A DNA stretch of 64,000 bases from Bacteriovoracaceae bacterium (GTDB lineage Bacteria; Bdellovibrionota; Bacteriovoracia; Bacteriovoracales; Bacteriovoracaceae): assembly GCA_018675575.1 (NCBI GenBank), contig JABGXW010000134.1, positions 1 through 64,000 of the forward strand. The letters run 5' to 3'. Shown piece by piece: positions 31,438 through 39,607 of this stretch. Both the position numbers and the translations under genes were made by a program. How positions within the stretch are numbered: the first letter of the stretch is position 1; each line of letters begins with the position of its first letter. The notes under the pieces are model-generated. The model searched no databases. It saw only the letters and a list, made by a program, of their open reading frames with translations, and was not told the DNA's origin.

Positions 31438-31865
31438 GCCGATTAGATAAGCTCTATATTTTTACATCTGCTTTTTTATTTGGAATTGGTCTTGAAATCT
31501 CACAAATGACAGATCCTAATAAAGTAATAGGTTTTTTGGATGTATTTGGAAAATGGGATCCTTCATTATGCATAGTGATGGTAGGAGCAATTTTTGTGAA
31601 TAGTATTTTTTATTATTTAATTCAAAAGAAGAAAACTTATCCTATTAATAATGAAATATCCAAGCAACAAGTTAAAACTATTATTGATACTAAGTTGATT
31701 GTTGGCGCCAGTTTATTTGGAGTTGGTTGGGGAGTTTCTGGTTTTTGCCCTGGTCCACTTTTAGCAAATATATATAACTTACAACCTGAGATATTTGTCT
31801 CTATTTTATCAATGTTTGTAGGCTTTTTTATTTATCATAAATTTTTCGACCAGAGTCATGAATAA
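31434..31865 (+). CDS. YeeE/YedE (DUF6691-like) membrane protein, second half
   Basis: The 143-residue protein starts at a GTG inside the previous gene. It has helices around 8-25, 50-70, 90-115 and 120-138, and the second YeeE cysteine motif GVGWGVSGFCPGPLLAN. Together with the first half it should form one complete sulfur-compound permease. It overlaps the DUF2914 gene by 8 bases, so all three are probably translated together. Confidence 0.87.
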   Translation: MSRLDKLYIFTSAFLFGIGLEISQMTDPNKVIGFLDVFGKWDPSLCIVMVGAIFVNSIFYYLIQKKKTYPINNEISKQQVKTIIDTKLIVGASLFGVGWGVSGFCPGPLLANIYNLQPEIFVSILSMFVGFFIYHKFFDQSHE

Positions 31866-32970
31866 AATAGATTATTATAAAAAAATTACTGAAGAGTATT
31901 ATCAAAAGTATGAAGCTTACCTTCCCGCTTTTTTCTTTTTTGCAGGTTTCTTCTTTGATATTTTTACATTAGGTCAAATTGATGAATTAGCAAACTTGCT
32001 TACGCAATTTATTTACCTTTTATTTGCATCATATTTACTAATTTTAGAATTTACTAACTTCAAAGAAAATACTCAATCTAATAAGGCCCTCTTACTCTTG
32101 CAGAAGTACCATGATGAAGTGTTCCATTTTCTTTTAGGGTCCTTGTTATCCGCGTTTGCTCTCTTTTTCTTTAAATCAGCTTCTGTTGCAAACTCGTTCT
32201 TATTTATTATTTTATTTGTTTTTTTACTTGTAATAAATGAGTTTGAAGCATTTCAGAAACTAGGAAAGATGATTCGATTCCTTTTATTATTACTATGTTT
32301 TATCTGCTATTTCACATTATTAATTCCAATATTGATAGGGAGTATCGGATCATTTCTCTTTTTAATTTCGATGACAATTTCAACTCTTTTATTGTTTGGA
32401 TTCTATAAATATTTAAAGGTGAGGGAGTTGATTCCAAGTATAGAAGCAAAAAGAATAATCTTAGCACCTGGAATAGTAATGATTACCATTTTTATTCTTT
32501 TTTATTTTCTTCAAATTATCCCCCCTGTACCCCTATCATTAGAAAGTATTGGAATTTACCATAATGTCAAAAAAGAACACTCCGCTTATAAGTTGTATCA
32601 CGAAAGAACTTGGTACCGATTTTGGGAAACTGGAGATCAGAGATTTATCGCAAGAACAGGTGATAAGCTATTTGTATTTGTATCCATATTTTCTCCAGGA
32701 GGTTTCAGTGATTCAGTAAATCTTCGCTGGATGAGATATATTAATGGAGAATTCAAGACTTCTGATAAAATAAAAATGAAAATAACCGGTGGGCGAGGTG
32801 CTGGTTTTCGAGGCTTTAGTTTCAAATCTAATTATTTACCCGGTGAGTATAGAGTTAAGGTAGAAACCATGTCAGGGCTAGAGATCGGCAGAATTAATTT
32901 AGAAGTTATAAAAGCTACATCTGAAAACTTACAAGAGAAGAGGAGCTTTAAAATAGATTTGAATATTTAG
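31858..32970 (+). CDS. Membrane protein with C-terminal DUF2914 domain
   Basis: The 370-residue protein has about seven hydrophobic segments in residues 22-220, then an extracytoplasmic DUF2914 domain: HERTWYRFWETGDQRFIARTG, VNLRWMRYINGEF and GFRGFSFKSNYLPGEYRVKVET. The domain's function is not known, although it recurs at the C-terminus of multi-pass proteins and alone in secreted proteins. Its coupling to the YeeE pair by an 8-base overlap is the best hint for a sulfur-linked or envelope role. It ends 4 bases inside the convergent TPR-barrel gene. Confidence 0.78.
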   Translation: MNKIDYYKKITEEYYQKYEAYLPAFFFFAGFFFDIFTLGQIDELANLLTQFIYLLFASYLLILEFTNFKENTQSNKALLLLQKYHDEVFHFLLGSLLSAFALFFFKSASVANSFLFIILFVFLLVINEFEAFQKLGKMIRFLLLLLCFICYFTLLIPILIGSIGSFLFLISMTISTLLLFGFYKYLKVRELIPSIEAKRIILAPGIVMITIFILFYFLQIIPPVPLSLESIGIYHNVKKEHSAYKLYHERTWYRFWETGDQRFIARTGDKLFVFVSIFSPGGFSDSVNLRWMRYINGEFKTSDKIKMKITGGRGAGFRGFSFKSNYLPGEYRVKVETMSGLEIGRINLEVIKATSENLQEKRSFKIDLNI

Positions 32971-34061
32971 AAACCATAGAGCATGCCTACAGACCAATAA
33001 CTTGAATCAAGCTGCGTAAACTTCCCAAATTTAATACTAAGTTCCCATTTTGTAAAGAACCACTTACCCTCTACTAATCCACCAAATGAAAGGGAGCTCG
33101 CACCATCTAATGTAGTCCCCGAAAATTGAGAATTTATATCTGCAGGGTTTGTATAATCGCCGCTTCGGTAGATGATTGGAATATGAAACCCCAGTCCGGT
33201 TCCTTCTGTTTTAGGTTTCCAAATAAACCCAACAGCGGCCATTATGCCAAGTACTGGAACATTTTTTTGGAAATAGTTAACAGATGCATCAGTATCCGCA
33301 CCTACTGTGGCATTATTAATACCAACACAACCATTAATATTATATTCAAACTCGGCATTAAACTTTCTCAGTCCTCCACCCAAACAGAGACCTTCTGAGT
33401 TAGAAATTAATGTGGACTCAGAGCCATCCTGACCGATCAAGGTGAGCCTATCTCTCCAGGTAACATAATTTATACCGATAAAACTTCCATATCGGTATTT
33501 TTTTGCAGCTATCTTATTATTGAAATTATCAATATCAGCGATTATTTGTTCAGGGTCTTGATCATCAAATTCACCTTCAATAGAAAGGTTTGCATACATC
33601 AAGATATTTTTTTTATAGTCAGATCTCTGACCTTCATTTAATTGATCAAAGCGAGAGAGGTAAACTTTCGATATAGAAAGAGCTTTATAATAATAATATA
33701 TGGCAATTGTGGAGGATATATTTCCTACCTCATCGGCATTACCTTTCCTTTTGTATCTTCTTAATATTCGTGCATTCGTTTTATAATATTTTCGTTTAAT
33801 CAAATTAGTGAATACTTTATCGCACTCTCGATACTTTTTAAGTTTTGCATAACTATATCCAGCTAATTGAAGTGCTCCAATAGGAGTCTTTCTACTTTTT
33901 AAATTAAAATTTTTCTTAAGGATTTTAATTGTCTTAGAATAATCATCATCTTGATATGCAGTTTTTGCTGACCTAAAAGCGATTTTTTGTTTCTGTGAAA
34001 TAGCGAATGACTCAGGCACTTGAAACAGCATAATGAAAGTAAGTAAAAATCTTAAAACCAT
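32967..34061 (-). CDS. Outer-membrane protein with N-terminal TPR-like region
   Basis: About 364 residues from the ATG at 34061, with a signal peptide (MVLRFLLTFIMLFQVPESFA). Residues 20-170 are helical repeats of TPR type (AFRSAKTAYQDDDYSKTIKIL, then GALQLAGYSYAKLKKYRECDKVFTNLI). The C-terminal half is strand-rich and ends SVGMLYGF with a terminal phenylalanine, fitting an outer-membrane barrel. The start overlaps the upstream haem c-barrel gene by 10 bases, so the two proteins are probably partners at the outer membrane. No function known. Confidence 0.7.
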   Translation of the reverse strand: MVLRFLLTFIMLFQVPESFAISQKQKIAFRSAKTAYQDDDYSKTIKILKKNFNLKSRKTPIGALQLAGYSYAKLKKYRECDKVFTNLIKRKYYKTNARILRRYKRKGNADEVGNISSTIAIYYYYKALSISKVYLSRFDQLNEGQRSDYKKNILMYANLSIEGEFDDQDPEQIIADIDNFNNKIAAKKYRYGSFIGINYVTWRDRLTLIGQDGSESTLISNSEGLCLGGGLRKFNAEFEYNINGCVGINNATVGADTDASVNYFQKNVPVLGIMAAVGFIWKPKTEGTGLGFHIPIIYRSGDYTNPADINSQFSGTTLDGASSLSFGGLVEGKWFFTKWELSIKFGKFTQLDSSYWSVGMLYGF

Positions 34062-35239
34062 AGATGTAACTGTCCTGCTAGGTCCCACTGGTCTTCACTG
34101 ACAGAGGTTGTTGAGAAAATTCTAGAATTATAAATATCTGCCCTTACTTCAACCCCTTGAAATGGGAAGTATTGAAATCCTGGACCAATTCTTAAAGTCT
34201 TATTTTCAGTCTTTGTATTTGGCTTCAAATACTCTGCAGTAACTAAAGCAAATAGGCCTCGTGAAGTTCTCACATGGTTTTGCATCATAATATATTGGCT
34301 TTTGACTTCGTCACCTGGAATTAACTCCTTTTTGCTAACTAGGCCGGCTTCAAGCATGAGGCTATGACCTTTACCAAATGCCATTCTAGAATGAGCTGCC
34401 ATCAGTCCCGTCTGAAGATATTTAGATTTTGAAGTGAGATAAGAAGCACCGATTCTATTTTTTTGATTAAGCGTATATTCAAATTGTGTTGAGACACCAG
34501 CTTGCCTTACACCAGAATCTTGAACTAGGTTTCCGATAAAAGGATGGACACCAATCTCAAACTTTTTATTTGTATAATGAATAAGTATTCCATGGGTTTG
34601 ATCATTCATTGCAAGACCTGTTAATGACCTTGAATACGCCGTATGATCAACAATTCTAATGCCAAATGTTTTATCTAACATACCAGCATAGATTCCCCAG
34701 GATGAATTCGGTCTCCATGCAATATAATGTTCTCTGGAGCGGTAAGGTTTTGCATTCTCACCAGTAGGGTTGTCACCAGAGGAGCGCGGAGTGGGGGCAT
34801 ATCCAACAGTAAAAGATGTATAAACATTATCTGACTTTCCAAACTTCATGATTAAATTTAAATTAGCATCCATGTGAATAATCACTGGATCTGATGATAC
34901 ATCTGAATAAAAATTTTGTTTCATATAAAGACCTCGATAATCAAATGAGGCCCTAAGCCATTTTTGCTTAGGTTTAGAATAAAAAAAACCAGAATTCTCT
35001 GAGATATATTCCTCTGTTGTTGCTTTATTATAAAACTTACGGTCTGCAATTACTCCGGCACCTAAAGCACGACCATAATCGGTAAGAGGACCATTTCCCA
35101 TGGGATTGTAATGGCATGTTAAGCATGAAGTGTAGGCAAAACCTATGAAGTTTGGATATGCAAAAGATTGCTTGGGTAAAATGATTAACATAAATAGGCA
35201 AAAGAGCTTAATTAATGAGATTTTGTTTGATGTGAGCAT
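34052..35239 (-). CDS. Outer-membrane barrel with N-terminal monohaem cytochrome c motif
   Basis: The 395-residue protein has a signal peptide (to about SFA, residue 27), then at once YPNFIGFAYTSCLTCHYNP, with haem site CLTCH at 39-43, and NGPLTDYGRAL. From about 90 onward it is beta-rich with alternating aromatic residues and ends QLHLWF. This haem-plug-on-barrel design could bring electrons into or through the outer membrane in one polypeptide. It overlaps the TPR-barrel gene by 10 bases. Related proteins with the same N-terminal block exist in other Gram-negatives, but I know no characterised one. Confidence 0.75.
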   Translation of the reverse strand: MLTSNKISLIKLFCLFMLIILPKQSFAYPNFIGFAYTSCLTCHYNPMGNGPLTDYGRALGAGVIADRKFYNKATTEEYISENSGFFYSKPKQKWLRASFDYRGLYMKQNFYSDVSSDPVIIHMDANLNLIMKFGKSDNVYTSFTVGYAPTPRSSGDNPTGENAKPYRSREHYIAWRPNSSWGIYAGMLDKTFGIRIVDHTAYSRSLTGLAMNDQTHGILIHYTNKKFEIGVHPFIGNLVQDSGVRQAGVSTQFEYTLNQKNRIGASYLTSKSKYLQTGLMAAHSRMAFGKGHSLMLEAGLVSKKELIPGDEVKSQYIMMQNHVRTSRGLFALVTAEYLKPNTKTENKTLRIGPGFQYFPFQGVEVRADIYNSRIFSTTSVSEDQWDLAGQLHLWF

Positions 35240-35288
35240 TGCTGTATTATAGGAAACTTAATAGGCTTTTGCATAGCGATTTAATCAA

Positions 35289-35465
35289 CTATTCTCGATC
35301 AGATGTATCAATCTTCTCTTTGTCATCTTCTTCTTTGATGCCCCCTTTGAAAGCTTTGATTGATTTACCTAGACCCTCACCGAGTTGAGGTAATTTTTTA
35401 GCTCCAAATAACAACAGGACCACTACTAAAATAATGACTAATTCACCCATTCCAAGACCAAACAT
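35289..35465 (-). CDS. tatA: Sec-independent protein translocase TatA
   Basis: A 58-residue ORF starts at ATG 35465 behind AGGAAG. It has a short N-terminal helix ([20 protein letters not shown]), the conserved [21 protein letters not shown] hinge and amphipathic helix, and an acidic tail ([15 protein letters not shown]). These are the hallmarks of TatA, which forms the pore for folded Tat substrates. tatB and tatC are not adjacent; an isolated tatA is common in deltaproteobacterial lineages. It follows the haem-barrel gene start by 49 bases on the same strand, so it may be the upstream gene of that operon. Confidence 0.93.
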   Translation of the reverse strand: MFGLGMGELVIILVVVLLLFGAKKLPQLGEGLGKSIKAFKGGIKEEDDKEKIDTSDRE

Positions 35466-35712
35466 AACTTCCTACCTTTTGTTCATTATTTCCAAAATAT
35501 AATTAATGATATTTTAAACTATTCTGTAACTTATCGAAATACCTAATTTTTGACAAGGCGCAGGCAATCGTAAACTGTTGAATTTAAGATAAAATATTTC
35601 TAAGTAGATGAAAGTCTTTGTTAGGTAATAATCATAAAAAGTGCCTCTTTTTTGTGGGAGAATAATTTTAATTCTAAATTAAAGAAGTCAATTCGTTTCA
35701 AGGAGGAAACAA

Positions 35713-36570
35713 GTGAAAAAAATGATCCTATTTGTTTTTATGATTCTCTTATCACAGTCATTTAATGCTGAGGCTTGTGATGACAAGGGAAAATCTGGAT
35801 TTATGCCAGAAAATAATATGTCAGTTGCTGTTGGTGATAAAGCGGCCAACGATATGACAGAGACACGTTTCAACGCCATTATTGATCGAGTAGAATCAGT
35901 TTATGCACCCATTGTTAGGGGCAAAAAAGGACGTTTAGTCGTTAAAAGAAAGTGGAAAGATAATACTGTGAATGCTTCAGCATCAAGATTGTTTAGAACT
36001 TGGACAGTAAATATGTATGGGGGTTTGGCCAGACATCCAGATGTAACAGATGATGGTTTTGCTTTGGTTATTTGTCATGAGCTAGGTCATCACCTAGGTG
36101 GAGCTCCTAAAGTTGGGAATCTTATGATGAAATGGGCATCCAATGAAGGACAATCAGATTACTTTGGGTCATTAAAATGTATGAGAAGAGTATTTGGAAA
36201 TGATGATAACACAACAATTATTAGTACAATGAAAGTACCTGCTCATGCTGAGAAAAAATGTTTAGGTTCATGGTCAACTCAAGCAGATCAGGCTTTATGT
36301 ATTAGAATTGCAATGGCCGGAAAGTCATTATCTAAATTACTTGCAAGATCAGGAACTCCTCAATTTTCAACTCCAGATACATCAGTCGTTAGTAGAACAA
36401 ATAATACTCATCCAGCAGGGCAGTGTCGTCTGGACACTTACTTCCATGGAGCATTATGTGATAAAGAAGTATCTGATGATGTTTCAAACAGAGACAGAAC
36501 TAAGGGGGTTTGCGCAAGAACCCGAGGATATCGAGAAGGTACAAGACCATTATGTTGGTATAAACCTTAA
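35713..36570 (+). CDS. Secreted zinc metalloprotease-like protein
   Basis: The 285-residue protein starts at a GTG behind AAGGAGG and has a signal peptide (to about AEA, residue 21). The zinc-binding motif VICHELGHHLGGAP supplies two histidine ligands and the catalytic glutamate; a conserved glutamate in SNEGQSDYFG downstream is the likely third ligand, as in gluzincins. The C-terminal part is cysteine-rich and basic. Predatory relatives secrete many such proteases, so a role in prey degradation is plausible, but this is inference. It is monocistronic and closed by a strong terminator. Confidence 0.8.
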   Translation: MKKMILFVFMILLSQSFNAEACDDKGKSGFMPENNMSVAVGDKAANDMTETRFNAIIDRVESVYAPIVRGKKGRLVVKRKWKDNTVNASASRLFRTWTVNMYGGLARHPDVTDDGFALVICHELGHHLGGAPKVGNLMMKWASNEGQSDYFGSLKCMRRVFGNDDNTTIISTMKVPAHAEKKCLGSWSTQADQALCIRIAMAGKSLSKLLARSGTPQFSTPDTSVVSRTNNTHPAGQCRLDTYFHGALCDKEVSDDVSNRDRTKGVCARTRGYREGTRPLCWYKP

Positions 36571-36592
36571 TCTTAGATTTATTTATGTATAC

Positions 36593-36621
36593 AAAAAGGG
36601 GCCATTAAGCCCCTTTTTTTT
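36593..36621 (+). terminator. Rho-independent terminator after the protease gene
   Basis: AAAAAGGGGC (36593-36602) pairs perfectly with GCCCCTTTTT (36609-36618) across a 6-base loop and runs into eight T residues in total. Confidence 0.92.
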
Positions 36622-36648
36622 GATAATCACTGAGAGAGAGGTAATCCA

Positions 36649-37590
36649 TTGTCTAGAATTAAAAATATTAATCTTGATACTATCGATAAATCAAAATTTG
36701 ATGTACCTATCTCTGAGCTTTCACCTAGAGCGATTGTAAGTATCTCTGGAGATGCTTCTTTACAAGATTTAGTTGAGCTACTGATCAAAGAAAACCAAGG
36801 TTCTGTTTGTGTAGTTGATGGTTCCAAGTTAATAGGCATTGTTTCTGAAAGAGACTTGTTTATGAATGTTGATGATGATGATTTTGATCAATACTTAAAG
36901 AAGTCTGTCTCTGATATCATGACACCTAATCCATTAACCAAATTCTCCAATGATACTATCGCTAGTTGCTTAAAGTTGATGGGAATAAGGAGAGTGAGGT
37001 CATTACCTATTGTAAATGAAAATGGTGAACCTTCTCACATGCTTACTGCTCACGATATGCTTGCTTTTATTATTAAACTCTTTCCTCATTCAATAAAAAA
37101 TATTGGAACCTTGTTCGAGTGGACTGTTTCTGAAGTGCATGTTCAAGATGAAAACTTCAGCTTTACTTCAAGTCCTCATCAATTATCTGGAAATATCTTT
37201 TTGAGTCCCTTGAAGTCTGCAGTCAGTACAGACATTCTTAAAGTTGACCAAAATGAAATTATTCAAGATGTTATTAAAAAGATGCAGGCAAGAAAAAGAG
37301 GAATGGTAGCTATTACATGCTTTGAAACTGAATTAGTAGGTATTCTCACAGAAAGAGATCTCTTAAGAAAAGTTTTCGGAAAAGTAGATCTCTGTGCTCG
37401 TGTAAGGATCTCTGAACTTATGACCCCAAGCCCAGTCACTTTATTAGAAAAACATGCTGTTAGCTATGCAATAAACAATATGTTTGAAAAACGCTTTAGA
37501 AATATAATTCTTGTAGATGAAGAAAAAACTCCGATATCTTCAGTTTCTGTGATTGATCTCGTTAAGTTTGTAACAGATAAGTTGATTTAA
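36649..37590 (+). CDS. Protein of four CBS domains
   Basis: The 313-residue cytosolic protein consists of two CBS pairs: residues about 20-145 (with VCVVDGSKLIGIVSERDLF and DIMTPNPLTKF) and 185-310 (with GILTERDLLRKVFGK and ELMTPSPVTLLE). CBS modules bind adenine nucleotides and regulate enzymes or channels. No catalytic domain is attached, so it should act on another protein. The start is a TTG with AGAGG upstream. The next gene, encoding a Popeye-like cNMP-binding membrane protein, is 57 bases downstream; the pair of nucleotide sensors may be coregulated. Confidence 0.88.
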   Translation: MSRIKNINLDTIDKSKFDVPISELSPRAIVSISGDASLQDLVELLIKENQGSVCVVDGSKLIGIVSERDLFMNVDDDDFDQYLKKSVSDIMTPNPLTKFSNDTIASCLKLMGIRRVRSLPIVNENGEPSHMLTAHDMLAFIIKLFPHSIKNIGTLFEWTVSEVHVQDENFSFTSSPHQLSGNIFLSPLKSAVSTDILKVDQNEIIQDVIKKMQARKRGMVAITCFETELVGILTERDLLRKVFGKVDLCARVRISELMTPSPVTLLEKHAVSYAINNMFEKRFRNIILVDEEKTPISSVSVIDLVKFVTDKLI

Positions 37591-37646
37591 CCTCTTCAAA
37601 ATACTTCTAAAGAACCGATAAGAATATATTCACACAAAGGATTATT

Positions 37647-38336
37647 TTGGACTTAGCAAATATTTTTGGAAATTTAGCATTTATCCTGATCGCTGCCTCC
37701 TTCATGGTAAAAGATATGCTTTGGCTAAGATCATTATCTGTGACAGCATCTTTTGCTTCTCTCTTTTATAATTTCACTATTACAGAAACGCCCCTATGGA
37801 CCCCTATCTTTTGGAACTTTTTCTTTATTACTCTCAATATTTATCATGTTACTAATATACTCTTAGCAAGTAGAGTTCTTGCTTTTACACCTAAGGAGAT
37901 AGAACTCTATGATCTTCTATTTAGCTCTTTAAGTCCTTTAGAATTTATGAAGTTAAACAAACTATGCACCTGGAAAAAAGCAGATATTGGAGATATTCTT
38001 ATTAAAGAGGGAGAAAGGGTAGAGTCTCTCATGCTCATATATAATGGATGTTGCGATATTGTTGTGATCGATAAAGACACAAAGAAGCAGAAGTCTGTTG
38101 CAGAATTAAAAGATGGGCAGTTCATAGGTGAGATGTCTTTTTTAACTGAAAAGAATGCTACAGCAACAGTAATAGTTCATCATCCTACGGAATTTCTTAC
38201 TTGGAATCAGTCAGAGTTAAAATCTTTAATGTCTAGAAACCCTTCTTTAGTGTTTAGCCTTCAAAAAGCGATGGGAACACAAATCACTGATGCTTTAAAA
38301 AGCAAAAAAATCACACAAGACTCACCAGTGGCATAG
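37647..38336 (+). CDS. Popeye-like membrane protein with C-terminal cNMP-binding domain
   Basis: The 229-residue protein has about three transmembrane helices in residues 4-80 (NLAFILIAASFMVKDMLWLRS, then a FNFTITETP-like loop and WNFFFITLNIYHV), then a cyclic nucleotide-binding domain at about 95-215. The phosphate-binding cassette is GQFIGEMSFLTEKNATATVIV; the usual PxRTA arginine is missing (KNATAT), which may weaken or change ligand choice. The order matches animal Popeye proteins and their bacterial relatives. It starts at a TTG after AAAGGA. Its role is unknown. Confidence 0.78.
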   Translation: MDLANIFGNLAFILIAASFMVKDMLWLRSLSVTASFASLFYNFTITETPLWTPIFWNFFFITLNIYHVTNILLASRVLAFTPKEIELYDLLFSSLSPLEFMKLNKLCTWKKADIGDILIKEGERVESLMLIYNGCCDIVVIDKDTKKQKSVAELKDGQFIGEMSFLTEKNATATVIVHHPTEFLTWNQSELKSLMSRNPSLVFSLQKAMGTQITDALKSKKITQDSPVA

Positions 38337-38352
38337 GAAGATACATAGTCTT

Positions 38353-39507
38353 CTATTTTAGTTTAAGCAATGCTGTTTTTAATGTTTCATCTTTTTTAGC
38401 AAAGCAAAATCTTAAATAATTTTCACCATCATTAGATAGCATATAGAATGAAGATGGAGGAATAGTAGCAACTCCTTTCTTTTTTATTAGTTCCATACAA
38501 TAATCAACATCTTTTAACTTTGTTTTATTTGCAATAGGACACATTATAAAATAAGTTCCCTGTGGTTTTATTGGTAGGTAACCAAGTTCTTCTAATCCAG
38601 AAAAAAAGAGATCCCTTTTTTTAGTATAAGATTTTTTAAATAGTATTAAGTATTCATCTAATTCTTGCAATGACTTAGCAATTGCAATTTGAAGAGGGTG
38701 GTTTACACAAAAGGTATTAAATTGGTGAACCATCCTAATTGCATATGTGATTTCTGGCGATGCCATAGTCCAGCCAATTTTCCATCCGGTTACACCAAAA
38801 GTTTTTCCAGTTGAAGAAATTGTTATTGTTCTTTCTTTCATTTTTGGAAAGGTGGCCATCGGTTGGTGAACATTAGAATTAAATGTCAAAAACTCATAGA
38901 CTTCATCACTTAAACAAAATGTATCGTGGCTGATACAAAGTTTTGAAATCTCTTCTAGTTCGGATGTGTTGAAGACTTTTCCGGTAGGATTATGAGGGGA
39001 ATTTAAAATGATTAGTTTTGTTTTATCATTAAATGCTTCAGAAAGTTTATCAGTTTGATAATTGAATCTAGGTCCATGTAATGTTACGGGAACAGGAATG
39101 CCCCCAGCTAATTTAATACTTGCAACGTATGAGTCATAGAATGGCTCAAATATAATGACTTCATCTCCAGGATTGATGAGAGCAAGTATGGAGGAAAAAA
39201 TAGCTTCGGTTGCACCATTTGTGATCGTAACTTCCGTATGTTCACAATAGTTTAAGTCATAATGCCTTTTGTATATTTTTGAAAGAACTTGTCTTAAACT
39301 TAAGATTCCTTGCAAAGGCGCATATTGGTTAGAGCCCTGTGCTCCTTGAGCAATGGCATCTTTAGCATTTTGTATTACCCAGTCAGGGCCATCAAAGTCG
39401 GGAAAACCTTGAGATAAGTTTATAGCGTTATGTTCTCGGGCCAAATTAGTAAGTGTGGCAAAAATCGACTCTTTAAAGGTCGTGATAACATGATTTACAT
39501 TTTTCAT
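38353..39507 (-). CDS. Methionine/kynurenine-type PLP aminotransferase (YbdL-like)
   Basis: The 384-residue fold-type I aminotransferase resembles YbdL and kynurenine aminotransferase: INLSQGFPDFDGPDWV at about 30-45, NQYAPLQGILSLRQVL, PLP region NSPHNPTGKVF, SDEVYEFL, and the Schiff-base lysine in SSTGKTFGVTGWKIGW. These enzymes transaminate methionine, phenylalanine or kynurenine with 2-oxo acids. It is monocistronic. Nothing links it functionally to its neighbours. Confidence 0.92.
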   Translation of the reverse strand: MKNVNHVITTFKESIFATLTNLAREHNAINLSQGFPDFDGPDWVIQNAKDAIAQGAQGSNQYAPLQGILSLRQVLSKIYKRHYDLNYCEHTEVTITNGATEAIFSSILALINPGDEVIIFEPFYDSYVASIKLAGGIPVPVTLHGPRFNYQTDKLSEAFNDKTKLIILNSPHNPTGKVFNTSELEEISKLCISHDTFCLSDEVYEFLTFNSNVHQPMATFPKMKERTITISSTGKTFGVTGWKIGWTMASPEITYAIRMVHQFNTFCVNHPLQIAIAKSLQELDEYLILFKKSYTKKRDLFFSGLEELGYLPIKPQGTYFIMCPIANKTKLKDVDYCMELIKKKGVATIPPSSFYMLSNDGENYLRFCFAKKDETLKTALLKLK

Positions 39508-39607
39508 TTTGTCTTTTTAACACTTATTGATAAAAAGATTAAGAAAAAAGGAATGCTGGGGTGCGGCACTTCTGTTCAAAGCTTGTTATAGCTCATATAA
39601 TTTATAA

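Noticed and set aside
37615-37621. CCGATAA upstream of the Popeye-like gene
   Set aside because: The upstream TCAAAATA is a poor -35 match with spacing one base short; not enough for a sigma-28 call.
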